This document shows positions 23,377 through 32,005 of a DNA stretch of 38,366 bases, piece after piece; the first letter of the stretch is position 1; every line of letters starts with the position of its first letter. The position numbers and the translations under genes are program-made. The notes beneath the pieces are model-generated. The model saw only the letters and a list, made by a program, of their open reading frames with translations. It made no database searches and had not been told where the DNA came from. This DNA comes from JALOTE01 sp031422195 (GTDB taxonomy: Bacteria > Pseudomonadota > Alphaproteobacteria > Rhizobiales > Rhizobiaceae): assembly GCA_031422195.1 (NCBI GenBank), contig JANOPZ010000106.1, positions 1 through 38,366 of the forward strand, given 5' to 3'.

Positions 23377-24087
23377 ATGGAGCAGATCGCGCTCGCCGCC
23401 CCTGAAGGGCAATACTCGTTGTTTGCATTGTTTCTGCAGGCAGGCTGGGTTGTTAAACTTGTCATGATCGGCCTTCTCATGGCTTCGGTTTGGACTTGGG
23501 CAATTATCATTGACAAACTTTTGGCCATGCGGAGACTGCGCGCCGCACTAGACCGATTTGAAGAAATCTTTTGGTCAGGACAATCGCTCGAAGACCTTTA
23601 CCGCGGTATGTCGGAAAAAAAGACATCGGGCATGAGTGCAATTTTTATGGCGGCAATGCGCGAATGGAAAAAATCATTTGAGCGGGGGGCTAAATCCCCG
23701 ATTAGTTTGCAAACCCGTATTGACCGCGCCATGGATTTGGCAATTTCTCGTGAGATGGACCAGGTGGAAGGCCGTTTAGCCTTTCTGGCGTCAGTTGGCT
23801 CTGCTGCACCATTCATTGGTCTTTTTGGTACCGTTGTTGGTATTATGACATCATTTCAGGCGATTGCCGGTTCAAAATCCACCAATTTAGCCGTTGTTGC
23901 ACCCGGTATTGCTGAAGCGCTATTGGCCACAGCTATCGGGCTTTTGGCTGCTATTCCAGCGACTATTGCATTTAACAAACTCTCTGGCGATTCAGCAAAG
24001 ATAGCAGGCCGCCTCGAAGGCTTTGCTGATGAATTTTCCTCAATTTTGTCGCGTCAGATTGATGAACGCGCCGCTAAGGCAGTATAA
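23377..24087 (+). CDS. tolQ: Tol-Pal inner-membrane motor protein TolQ
   Basis: Inner-membrane subunit of the proton-driven TolQRA complex, 236 aa from ATG 23377. The first membrane helix is near residues 22-45. The ExbB/MotA-type pair of helices lies near 135-215, with the conserved FLASVGSAAPFIGLFGTVVGI and ALLATAIGLLAAIPATIAFN. It forms a complex with TolR and energises TolA during envelope constriction. The frame is open to a TTG at 23359, but ATG 23377 starts nearer the family N-terminus. tolR begins three bases after the stop. Confidence 0.94.
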   Translation: MEQIALAAPEGQYSLFALFLQAGWVVKLVMIGLLMASVWTWAIIIDKLLAMRRLRAALDRFEEIFWSGQSLEDLYRGMSEKKTSGMSAIFMAAMREWKKSFERGAKSPISLQTRIDRAMDLAISREMDQVEGRLAFLASVGSAAPFIGLFGTVVGIMTSFQAIAGSKSTNLAVVAPGIAEALLATAIGLLAAIPATIAFNKLSGDSAKIAGRLEGFADEFSSILSRQIDERAAKAV

Positions 24088-24090
24088 CCC

Positions 24091-24543
24091 ATGGCGATGT
24101 CTTCATCCAAAGGCGGTGGATATCAACGCAGGGGCGGTCGCTCCCGCCGCCGCAACTCTTTGATCTCTGATATTAATGTCACACCATTTGTGGACGTAAT
24201 GCTGGTTCTGCTCATTATTTTTATGGTGGCTGCGCCATTGATGACAGTTGGCGTGCCGGTTGATTTGCCTGAAACACGCGCCGCTGAAATGAATGCACAA
24301 ACTGAGCCGATTACAGTTTCGATTAACAATGAAGGCCAGGTTTTCATTCAAGAAACCGAAGTTGCGATGGATGATATTGTGCCACGCCTCGAGGCGATTG
24401 CTAAAACTGGCTATGAGGAGCGCATTTTTGTGCGCGGTGATCAGGCGTCTGATTACGGCACGGTATTGCGCGTTATGGGGCGTCTTAACGCAGCCGGGTT
24501 TAAGAACATCGGCCTTGTTTCATTGCAGGAGCAGGGCGGTTAA
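24091..24543 (+). CDS. tolR: Tol-Pal motor protein TolR
   Basis: ExbD-like partner of TolQ, 150 aa. A basic N-terminal tail is followed by the single membrane helix TPFVDVMLVLLIIFMVAAPL, in which Asp35 is the proton-carrying residue. The periplasmic domain follows (VGVPVDLPET, IFVRGDQASDYGTVLRVMG). It lies three bases from tolQ and 15 from tolA. Confidence 0.95.
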   Translation: MAMSSSKGGGYQRRGGRSRRRNSLISDINVTPFVDVMLVLLIIFMVAAPLMTVGVPVDLPETRAAEMNAQTEPITVSINNEGQVFIQETEVAMDDIVPRLEAIAKTGYEERIFVRGDQASDYGTVLRVMGRLNAAGFKNIGLVSLQEQGG

Positions 24544-24558
24544 GCCGCCGGTGACACA

Positions 24559-25758
24559 ATGAAAGCAGGTCTTTCGACATCTATCCTCATTCATGGCGCA
24601 TTTTTGGCGGCAGCGGTTTTCACGCTGTCTTCGCCTTCGGCCATGCAGGTTGCAGATGTTCAAGCGATGCCCGTTGATATTATCCCGATCGAGGAACTCA
24701 CCCAAATTCAAGAAGGGGCAAAACAAGCCCCTAAAACAGAAAAAGCAGCGCCCAAGCCAACCAACCGCCCTGATGTGGTGGCTGACGCTCAAAAAGTGGG
24801 TGAAAACAGTCAGGATTTGAAGAACGATCCGGTGCCGGAAACACCTGAAAAGCCGATTGAGAAAACCACAGAGCCGCCGCCAGAAGCACAGCCGACGCCG
24901 ACACCTGCGCCAGAGCGGCCTGAGCCGGAAAAGGCGGAGCCAAAACCTGTTTCTGAACCGACACCTGAAATTGCGCCTGAAACCAAGCCGCAGCGCGAGG
25001 TGGCACCTGATCCCAAGCCAGAGCCGAAACCTGAAGTTAAGCCTGAAGTGACGGATGCTCAAAAAATCGAGACTGAAATAGCCAACGCGGAAAAAGCTGA
25101 AGCCAAGAAAGTTGCCGCTGAAAAGGCGGTTGCTGAAAAGCTAGCGCTTGCCGAAGCCGAAAAAGAAGCGGCAGCTGCGAAAGCCATAGCTGAAAAAGCT
25201 GAGGCCAAAAAAGCGGCCGACGCAAAAGCCAAGGCTGAAAAAGCAGCAGAAGCAAAAGCGCAAACTGCAGCAACGCAAAAACGCAAAGACGAGGCGGCAA
25301 AACAAGCTGCTAAAAAAGCCGCATCGGATTCGAAAGGCGAAAATTTGGAAAACGATATCGCCGCGCTTTTGAACAAGGAAAAAGCTGCGGGTGGTGGTGC
25401 AAAAAAATCAACGGATCAGGCGTCTTTAGGTGGCAAAACGACGACGGGCGGCGCAAAATTGTCTGCCAGTGAGATGGATGCGTTGCGCCAGCAAATTCAA
25501 GCCTGCTGGAACCCGCCGTTTGGCGTTGATGAAGCCATGGATTTGAAAGTTCAGGTGCAAATAAAACTGACGCCATCGGGCGAGGTTGAAGGTGCTCCTG
25601 AGATCAGCTCCAGTGGCGGGAGCGGTGTTCAACGCGCTGCTGCTGAAGCTGCGCGCCGTGCTGTGCTGTCGTGTGCACCGTATAATTTGCCTGCCGATAA
25701 ATATGATACCTGGCAAAATGTCGTCATTAATTTTGATCCGCAGGATTTGTTTAGATGA
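24559..25758 (+). CDS. tolA: Envelope-spanning protein TolA
   Basis: Links the TolQR motor to Pal at the outer membrane, 399 aa. One N-terminal membrane helix (STSILIHGAFLAAAVFTL) is followed by a long Pro/Glu-rich stretch (residues 55-170) and then an Ala/Lys/Glu coiled-coil (175-260), the TolAII-type spacer. The C-terminal domain (about 300-399) includes QIQACWNPP and ends VVINFDPQDLF. Its composition gives large false open frames on the other strand. tolB follows after 49 bases. Confidence 0.9.
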   Translation: MKAGLSTSILIHGAFLAAAVFTLSSPSAMQVADVQAMPVDIIPIEELTQIQEGAKQAPKTEKAAPKPTNRPDVVADAQKVGENSQDLKNDPVPETPEKPIEKTTEPPPEAQPTPTPAPERPEPEKAEPKPVSEPTPEIAPETKPQREVAPDPKPEPKPEVKPEVTDAQKIETEIANAEKAEAKKVAAEKAVAEKLALAEAEKEAAAAKAIAEKAEAKKAADAKAKAEKAAEAKAQTAATQKRKDEAAKQAAKKAASDSKGENLENDIAALLNKEKAAGGGAKKSTDQASLGGKTTTGGAKLSASEMDALRQQIQACWNPPFGVDEAMDLKVQVQIKLTPSGEVEGAPEISSSGGSGVQRAAAEAARRAVLSCAPYNLPADKYDTWQNVVINFDPQDLFR

Positions 25759-25807
25759 GCAAGTCTTTCTACTTTTCGCCCTTTGTTTTTAGTTCAGGAC
25801 TAGCCCC

Positions 25808-27121
25808 ATGATGAATATCCGCAACCGTTTCAGCATTATCTTTGGCGTGCTTCTCGCGTTGATGGCGTTTGTTACAACGCCGGCCCGTGCGTTGGTGGAA
25901 ATTGATATCAACCAAGGGAACGTGCAACCCTTGCCGGTCGCCATAACCGATATGATTTCCGGTGATGAGCTCGGCGCGCAGATTTCAGCCGTTATTGCTG
26001 CTGACTTGAAGCGTTCCGGCCTGTTTGCCCCGGTTGATAAGGCGGCATTCATCGAGCAGATTAGCAACCCTGACACTGCACCGGATTTCAAAAGCTGGAC
26101 TGTTCTCAATGCGCAAGCGCTGGTGACCGGCCGCGTGGTCAAAGAAGGCGGGCGTTTGCGCGCAGAGTTTCGCTTATGGGATACGTTCGCCGGCCAGCAG
26201 TTGGACGGACAGCAGTTTACGACCGATGCCGGAAATTGGCGGCGCGTTGCGCATATTATTGCCGACGCGATCTATGAACGCTTGACTGGCGAGAAAGGTT
26301 ATTTTGATAGCCGCGTTGTCTTTGTCGACGAAAGCGGTGGCAAAACCAAACGCACAAAACGTTTGGCGATTATGGATCAGGATGGCGCAAATGTGCGGTA
26401 TCTCACCAATGGTGATGATCTTGTCATCACGCCGCGCTTTTCGCCCAGCAAACAAGAAATCACCTATATGTCGTTTGGCGGTAACGAGCCGCGGGTTTAT
26501 TTGTTGCAGCTTGAAACCGGCCAACGCGAATTGCTGGGTGATTTTCCGGGCATGACATTTGCGCCGCGGTTTTCACCCGATGGCCAGCGCGTTGTGCTCT
26601 CGATCAACCGCGACGACGGCAACTCCGACATTTTCATTGTGGATTTGCGTTCACGCTCCACACAACGCCTGACCAATTCGAATTCAATCAGCACATCGCC
26701 ATCATTTTCTCCAGATGGCAGCAAGATTGTGTTCACGTCCGACCGCGGCGGGCAAACGCAGATATATGCAATGAACGCGGATGGTTCAGGTCAAGCCCGT
26801 ATTTCATTTGGTGCGGGCTCTTACTCAACGCCGGTCTGGTCGCCGCGCGGCGATTTGATTGCGTTTACCAAACAAGTAGGCGGTGAATTTGCCATTGGCG
26901 TCATGCGTACAGATGGCTCGGGGGAACGGATTTTGACGTCGGGGTTTCACAATGAAGGCCCGACCTGGGCACCGAATGGCCGCGTCCTCATGTTCTTCCG
27001 CGAACCTGCAGGTTCCGGTGGGCCAGGGCTTTTTTCAATCGACCTTTCCGGTCGTAACGAACAGAAGGTCAACACCCCTAATTTTGGATCTGACCCTGCT
27101 TGGTCGCCGATCTTGGAGTGA
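25808..27121 (+). CDS. tolB: Periplasmic Tol-Pal protein TolB
   Basis: Periplasmic beta-propeller that binds Pal, 437 aa. A signal peptide ends near TTPARA-LVEI. The N-terminal domain (30-170) carries VALVTGRV-like and FRLWDTFAGQQLDGQQF segments. Six PD40/WD40-like blades follow, each with SPDG or SPxG motifs (FSPSKQEI, FSPDGQRV, FSPDGSKI, WSPRGDLI, WAPNGRVL). Either of the two adjacent ATG codons could be the start. Confidence 0.96.
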   Translation: MMNIRNRFSIIFGVLLALMAFVTTPARALVEIDINQGNVQPLPVAITDMISGDELGAQISAVIAADLKRSGLFAPVDKAAFIEQISNPDTAPDFKSWTVLNAQALVTGRVVKEGGRLRAEFRLWDTFAGQQLDGQQFTTDAGNWRRVAHIIADAIYERLTGEKGYFDSRVVFVDESGGKTKRTKRLAIMDQDGANVRYLTNGDDLVITPRFSPSKQEITYMSFGGNEPRVYLLQLETGQRELLGDFPGMTFAPRFSPDGQRVVLSINRDDGNSDIFIVDLRSRSTQRLTNSNSISTSPSFSPDGSKIVFTSDRGGQTQIYAMNADGSGQARISFGAGSYSTPVWSPRGDLIAFTKQVGGEFAIGVMRTDGSGERILTSGFHNEGPTWAPNGRVLMFFREPAGSGGPGLFSIDLSGRNEQKVNTPNFGSDPAWSPILE

Positions 27122-27302
27122 ATTTGGTTAAACGCCGTCGTTTGGCCGCAATTTACCTTAAGCCGTAATTCAAGATTTTGCGGCCAATTTACCGTAGTTG
27201 GTCCAGATTTACTATTTGTTTACCGTAATTGTGAAGCTGCGGTTAAGCCTATCAGGGTTAATAGAATACTGAATTGAAACGTATAAAGCCGCAGGAGTTT
27301 TC

Positions 27303-27815
27303 ATGCGCCACATCGCCACTCTCGCCCGCAACCCAGCAATGGTTGCTTTGTTCCTCGCGCTGGCTGTTGCAGGTTGTGCCAAGAAGCCTGCCATGAACAG
27401 CGCGGCTGATTTGGGCCTTGGCACCAATGGTGCAAATGGCGTTGCCACACCGGGTTCCAGCCAGGATTTCACAGTTAATGTTGGCGACCGTGTATTCTTT
27501 GACACGGATTCGTCGTCAATTCGCGCTGATGCGCAGCAAACACTGGCGCGTCAGGCCCAATGGCTTAATCAATATCCAAACTATGCCATCACCATTGAAG
27601 GTCATGCCGATGAGCGCGGCACACGTGAATACAACATTGCACTGGGTGCCCGGCGCGCTGCTGCCACCCGCGATTTCCTAGGCTCACAAGGCATTGCCTC
27701 CAACCGTATTAAAACCACATCATTTGGCAAAGAACGCCCCGTGGCTGTGTGCGATGATATTTCATGCTGGAGTCAAAATCGCCGCGCTGTAACCGTTCTT
27801 GGCGGTGGCGCTTAA
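27303..27815 (+). CDS. pal: Peptidoglycan-associated lipoprotein Pal
   Basis: Outer-membrane lipoprotein that anchors to peptidoglycan and is recycled by TolB, 170 aa. The lipobox AVAGC places the lipidated Cys at residue 25. The OmpA-like domain occupies the C-terminal 110 residues, with VFFDTDSSSI, the peptidoglycan-binding ITIEGHADERGTREYNIALG and SQNRRAV. A CAGGAG site precedes the ATG. A 181-base spacer from tolB, with imperfect TTTACCGTAATT repeats, suggests that pal also has its own promoter. Confidence 0.96.
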   Translation: MRHIATLARNPAMVALFLALAVAGCAKKPAMNSAADLGLGTNGANGVATPGSSQDFTVNVGDRVFFDTDSSSIRADAQQTLARQAQWLNQYPNYAITIEGHADERGTREYNIALGARRAAATRDFLGSQGIASNRIKTTSFGKERPVAVCDDISCWSQNRRAVTVLGGGA

Positions 27816-27845
27816 TCGCTAATATCTGCACGGGATGCTTTGTTG

Positions 27846-28724
27846 ATGCGTAAATTTCCTACGATTTTTGCAAGCCTGGTTCTCTTTTCTGTCAGTGTTG
27901 GCGGCACCGGTGCAACGGCGCAAGTGCCCATGCCACCCTTGGATTTGCCGACAATAAAGCGAAATCTTATCATTCCGGTGCAAACGTCAGATCCGCGTGT
28001 GGGCCAGCTTGAAGAGCAGCTGCGTACAATGAACGGGCGTGTTGAAGAGCTGAATTTTTTGGTGCTAGAGCTGCAGGAAATGCTGCGGAAGCAGCAAAAG
28101 GACAATGAGTTCCGGTTCCAAGAGTTGGAAGGCGGCAAAAATGGCGTTCCACAGCAAAACGGCGATGCGACAGATGTGATGCCTCAAACCACACCGCCGG
28201 CAGACGTGGCCGCGGGAACGGATCCGGCTTCAGCACCGCAAACAGGGGCTCTTGAACAAAATCTTGGAACAGTTACTTTTGACGCCAATGGCAACCCCAT
28301 CGGCGGCAATGCCGTCGTGGGATCTGACGTTCCGGCGGGCCTTGGCGACAGTGAATTGTATGAGGCGTCGTATAATTTGGTTCTGGCAGGTGACTATGGC
28401 GCTGCTGAAAGCGCATTGAAAGAACATGTCTCACGCTTTCCCAAAAGCAAACGCGCGTCTGATGCTAAATATTGGCTTGGTGAAAGCCAACTTGGCCAAG
28501 AAAAATATGCAGATGCTGCCGAGAATTTTTTGGCAATCAGCCGCAATTTCCCAAAATCCGAGCGTGCGCCCGAAGCGCTCCTCAAGCTTGGTGTTTCAAT
28601 GGCGGCATTGAAGAAGAATGATATTGCCTGCGCTACATTTTCAGAAGTGATCAAACGCTACCCCAACGCCGATTCGGCATTAAAATCGCGGATTGACATC
28701 GAAAAAGCTGCCGCACAGTGCTGA
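27846..28724 (+). CDS. cpoB: Cell division coordinator CpoB (YbgF)
   Basis: Periplasmic partner of TolA that coordinates envelope constriction with peptidoglycan synthesis, 292 aa. It has a signal peptide (cleavage near ATA-QVP), a trimerising coiled coil (VGQLEEQLRTMNGRVEELN, residues 50-85), a low-complexity Gln/Pro/Ala linker, and TPR repeats (ELYEASYNLVLAGDYGAAE, KYWLGESQLGQEKYADAAEN, ALLKLGVSMAALKKNDIACA) to the C-terminus. The start at ATG 27846 is preferred over TTG codons just upstream. Confidence 0.93.
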   Translation: MRKFPTIFASLVLFSVSVGGTGATAQVPMPPLDLPTIKRNLIIPVQTSDPRVGQLEEQLRTMNGRVEELNFLVLELQEMLRKQQKDNEFRFQELEGGKNGVPQQNGDATDVMPQTTPPADVAAGTDPASAPQTGALEQNLGTVTFDANGNPIGGNAVVGSDVPAGLGDSELYEASYNLVLAGDYGAAESALKEHVSRFPKSKRASDAKYWLGESQLGQEKYADAAENFLAISRNFPKSERAPEALLKLGVSMAALKKNDIACATFSEVIKRYPNADSALKSRIDIEKAAAQC

Positions 28725-28779
28725 TGATCGGCCGCGCGTTATACGCTGAGTTGATAGCCTAATTGCGTTAGAGGCTCTG

Positions 28780-29880
28780 ATGGCCGCGCTTACCCATTCC
28801 CGTCTGTTTGAACATTACGCCACGCGCGGCTCGCGCATAGCTGTGGCTGTATCTGGCGGTGGCGATTCAATGGCGCTGCTGGATTTGTATAGGCAGGCTT
28901 GCCGCCAAAACAGAAATTTGCCTCTGCCGTTGGTGATTACGATTGATCATGGTTTGCGCGTCGGTTTTGACACAGAAGCTGCGTTGGTTGAGGCTTACTG
29001 CGCAAAACATAATTTGCCTTGGCAATTGGTGCTTTGGCAAGGCGAAAAACCAAAATCCGGGATCATGGCGGCCGCGCGCCTGGCACGATACCGGCTATTG
29101 GCTGCTGCGGCACGAAACAGCGGTGCCACAACTGTTCTGACCGGCCATACGTTGGATGACCAGCATGAAACGATGATCATAAGGGCATTACGCGGTAAAG
29201 CACAGCCGATGGAAAGCGAGGTTTTGTTTGAGCGCCATGTGATGATTTCACGCCCTTTGCTTTTGACATCAGGCGCTGAACTGCGTGCGCACCTTGAAAA
29301 AGCACAGATCCCGTTTGCCGACGATCCGACCAATTCAGATATGCGTTATGAGCGCGCAAGGGTGCGGAAGGAAACAAGGGTACGCAACGAAACAAGAGTA
29401 CGCAACGAAACAAAAGTAAGCACGGGAAAGGATATTGATGTTCCCGTTGTTGCAGATCCCGCGGTACATCATCATCTGGTTGAGCGCGCGGCAAATTTTA
29501 TTCTCAATTATGTCAAACGCAATGATGATAGTGTCATAGTTGCCCGGCCTGAAATACGCGATCAAAATGCTGAGATACTTGGCTTGCGCTATTTGGCAGC
29601 AACACTGGGCCATTATGAATACCCGGCACCGGTAAAGATTGGGGAACACTTATCAGTATTGCTTGATGATGGGGATAATCGTGTGGCTTTTTCAGCGCAA
29701 CGCTGCCGTTATATGCGGGTTGACGGCGGTATTTTGATTACCCGTGAAGCGCGGCATCCTATGCGGCAATTGTTTAGCGGCGAGATTTCCCCATTTGAGA
29801 CCTTTTGCGCTCAACCGGTGCTGGCACTGGCTAATGCATTGGCAAAAACACTGCATGCGCCACGATTTATTTTGCCATAA
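28780..29880 (+). CDS. tilS: tRNA(Ile)-lysidine synthetase TilS, short form with repeat insert
   Basis: Converts the wobble C34 of tRNA-Ile(CAU) to lysidine with ATP, an essential step in AUA decoding. The N-terminal PP-loop SGGGDS is at 25-30, and ITIDHGLRVG, TGHTLDDQHETMIIRALRG and RPLL follow. At 366 aa it is shorter than many homologues (430 or more), mainly in the C-terminal part. Residues 195-212 come from three tandem 18-base units, giving VRKETR, VRNETR, VRNETK, directly after the NSDMRYERARVR segment where homologues continue in a helix. The gene follows cpoB by 55 bases and precedes ftsH, the usual order. Confidence 0.92.
   Translation: MAALTHSRLFEHYATRGSRIAVAVSGGGDSMALLDLYRQACRQNRNLPLPLVITIDHGLRVGFDTEAALVEAYCAKHNLPWQLVLWQGEKPKSGIMAAARLARYRLLAAAARNSGATTVLTGHTLDDQHETMIIRALRGKAQPMESEVLFERHVMISRPLLLTSGAELRAHLEKAQIPFADDPTNSDMRYERARVRKETRVRNETRVRNETKVSTGKDIDVPVVADPAVHHHLVERAANFILNYVKRNDDSVIVARPEIRDQNAEILGLRYLAATLGHYEYPAPVKIGEHLSVLLDDGDNRVAFSAQRCRYMRVDGGILITREARHPMRQLFSGEISPFETFCAQPVLALANALAKTLHAPRFILP
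29362..29415 (+). repeat. 18-bp in-frame tandem repeat inside tilS
   Basis: Three units of GTACGCAACGAAACAAGA type (29362-29379, 29380-29397, 29398-29415). Copies 2 and 3 are nearly identical. The repeat keeps frame and adds basic residues to a loop of TilS. Confidence 0.9.
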
Positions 29881-29995
29881 GGGGGCGGCAATTTAACCCA
29901 TATTCCTGATCAGGCATTGGCATTCGCCGTAGACATGCCTATCTTCAATTCCAACGACATTTTCCGGGCCAAAGGTTGGCCTATGCGAGGTTTTT

Positions 29996-31930
29996 ATGAA
30001 CCAGAATTACCGTAACCTGGCTTTGTGGGCCGTAATCGGCCTGCTGCTTATTGCGCTTTTCAATTTATTTTCGCAGCCGCAGGCAACAACTGCCGGGCGC
30101 GATATTCCTTATTCGCAATTCTTGACAGACCTTGATCAGGGCCGGGTTAAATCTGTCACTATTTCAGGCAATCAGATAGTCGGAACTTATGGCGATCAAG
30201 GCAACAGCTTTTCGACATTCTCGCCCGGCGATGCCGGTTTGGTGCAACGCCTTGAAGGCAAAGGCGTGGTGATTGCCGCCAAGCCGCCGACCGAGGGCTC
30301 CAGTTCATTGCTCGGGATTTTGTTATCATGGTTGCCGATGATCGTGATTCTGGGTGTGTGGATTTTCTTCATGCGCCAGATGCAGGGCGGTTCACGCGGG
30401 GCCATGGGGTTTGGTAAGTCAAAAGCAAAACTGCTGACCGAAACCCAAGGCCGTGTGACGTTTGCCGATGTCGCAGGCGTTGATGAGGCAAAACAGGATT
30501 TGGAAGAGATCGTTGATTATTTGCGCGAGCCGCAAAAATATCAACGCCTCGGAGGCAAGATTCCACGCGGCGTTTTGCTCGTAGGCCCTCCAGGCACCGG
30601 TAAAACATTGCTCGCCCGCGCCGTTGCTGGTGAAGCCAATGTGCCGTTCTTTACAATTTCGGGCTCTGACTTTGTTGAGATGTTTGTGGGCGTCGGTGCA
30701 AGCCGTGTGCGCGATATGTTTGAGCAAGCCAAAAAGAGCTCGCCATGTATCATCTTTATCGATGAAATTGACGCAGTGGGCCGTCACCGCGGTGCTGGTT
30801 TGGGCGGCGGCAATGATGAGCGTGAACAGACGCTCAATCAGTTGCTCGTGGAAATGGATGGCTTTGAAGCCAATGAAACCACAATTTTGATTGCAGCCAC
30901 CAACCGCCCTGACGTGCTTGACCCAGCATTGCTGAGGCCGGGCCGTTTTGACCGCCAAGATGAGGTACCAAATCCTGATTTGGTTGGCCGTGAGAAAATT
31001 TTGAAAGTGCATGTGCGCAATGTGCCGCTTGCACCAAATGTTGATTTGAAAACACTGGCGCGCGGAACACCTGGCTTTTCGGGTGCCGATTTGATGAACC
31101 TTGTCAACGAAGCGGCTTTAATGGCAGCGCGGCGTATCAAACGTCTTGTCACAATGCAGGAATTTGAAGACGCAAAAGATAAAATCATGATGGGTGCTGA
31201 ACGGCGTTCGTCAGCAATGACAGTTAAAGAAAAAGAACTGACCGCCTACCATGAAGCTGGCCATGCGATTACGGCGTTAAAAGTGCCGCTGGCTGACCCG
31301 CTGCATAAGGCAACAATCATTCCGCGTGGCCGCGCGTTAGGTATGGTTATGCAGTTGCCTGAAGGTGACCGCTACTCGATGAGCTATAAGTATATGGTGT
31401 CGAGACTGGTGATCATGATGGGTGGCCGCGTTGCAGAAGAGCTTCATTTTGGCAAAGAAAACATAACGTCAGGCGCCTCATCAGATATTGAGCAAGCAAC
31501 CAAGCTTGCCCGCGCGATGGTCACGCAATGGGGCTTTTCTGACAAACTTGGACACGTTGCCTATGGCGAAAATCAGCAGGAAGTGTTTTTGGGCCATTCA
31601 GTGGCACAAACTAAAAACGTCTCTGAATCCACCGCTCAAATTATTGATTCGGAAATCCGGCGTTTGGTGGAAACCGCTACAATTGAAGCCCGCAAGATTT
31701 TGACGGATTGCCATGATGAGTTTGTGGCGATTGCTGAAGGTTTGCTTGAATATGAGACCCTTTCGGGGGACGAAATCAAAGCGATTATGCGCGGCGAAAA
31801 ACCGGCACGCGATCTTGGAGACGAAGATGCACCGGCGCGTGGATCTGCTGTTCCTAAAACCGGGACGGGTGGGCGTAAGAAAAAGGCTGACAAAACCGGT
31901 GACGGAATTGAACCGCAAACACAAAGCTGA
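29996..31930 (+). CDS. ftsH: ATP-dependent zinc metalloprotease FtsH
   Basis: Membrane-anchored AAA+ protease, 644 aa, which degrades membrane and regulatory proteins, including RpoH in other bacteria. Two membrane helices (8-25 and about 107-127) flank a periplasmic domain. The AAA domain has Walker A GPPGTGKT (197-204), Walker B FIDEID (254-259), the pore motif MFVGVG (229-234) and LLRPGRFDRQ. The protease domain has HEAGH (419-423) with Asp497 as third zinc ligand. Residues 322-323 are Asp-Glu in RQDEVPNPD, where most homologues have two hydrophobic residues in a strand. CGAGGT precedes the ATG. Confidence 0.96.
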   Translation: MNQNYRNLALWAVIGLLLIALFNLFSQPQATTAGRDIPYSQFLTDLDQGRVKSVTISGNQIVGTYGDQGNSFSTFSPGDAGLVQRLEGKGVVIAAKPPTEGSSSLLGILLSWLPMIVILGVWIFFMRQMQGGSRGAMGFGKSKAKLLTETQGRVTFADVAGVDEAKQDLEEIVDYLREPQKYQRLGGKIPRGVLLVGPPGTGKTLLARAVAGEANVPFFTISGSDFVEMFVGVGASRVRDMFEQAKKSSPCIIFIDEIDAVGRHRGAGLGGGNDEREQTLNQLLVEMDGFEANETTILIAATNRPDVLDPALLRPGRFDRQDEVPNPDLVGREKILKVHVRNVPLAPNVDLKTLARGTPGFSGADLMNLVNEAALMAARRIKRLVTMQEFEDAKDKIMMGAERRSSAMTVKEKELTAYHEAGHAITALKVPLADPLHKATIIPRGRALGMVMQLPEGDRYSMSYKYMVSRLVIMMGGRVAEELHFGKENITSGASSDIEQATKLARAMVTQWGFSDKLGHVAYGENQQEVFLGHSVAQTKNVSESTAQIIDSEIRRLVETATIEARKILTDCHDEFVAIAEGLLEYETLSGDEIKAIMRGEKPARDLGDEDAPARGSAVPKTGTGGRKKKADKTGDGIEPQTQS

Positions 31931-31951
31931 ACGGTTTGTTTGAATCATTCG

Positions 31952-31986
31952 AAAAGGGGCGGCTTCATGTGAGCTGCCCTTTTTTA
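31952..31986 (+). terminator. Rho-independent terminator of ftsH
   Basis: AAAAGGGGCGGCT (31952-31964) pairs, with one or two mispairs, with AGCTGCCCTTTTT (31972-31984) and ends in T. It lies 22 bases after the ftsH stop and before a convergent gene. Confidence 0.82.
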
Positions 31987-32005
31987 TTGCCGCTTTGTCA
32001 AACAC

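Noticed and set aside
24520..25376. Long Arg/Phe/Leu- and Ala-rich minus-strand frames opposite tolA
   Set aside because: They are shadows caused by the Ala/Lys/Glu and Pro/Glu codon bias of tolA.
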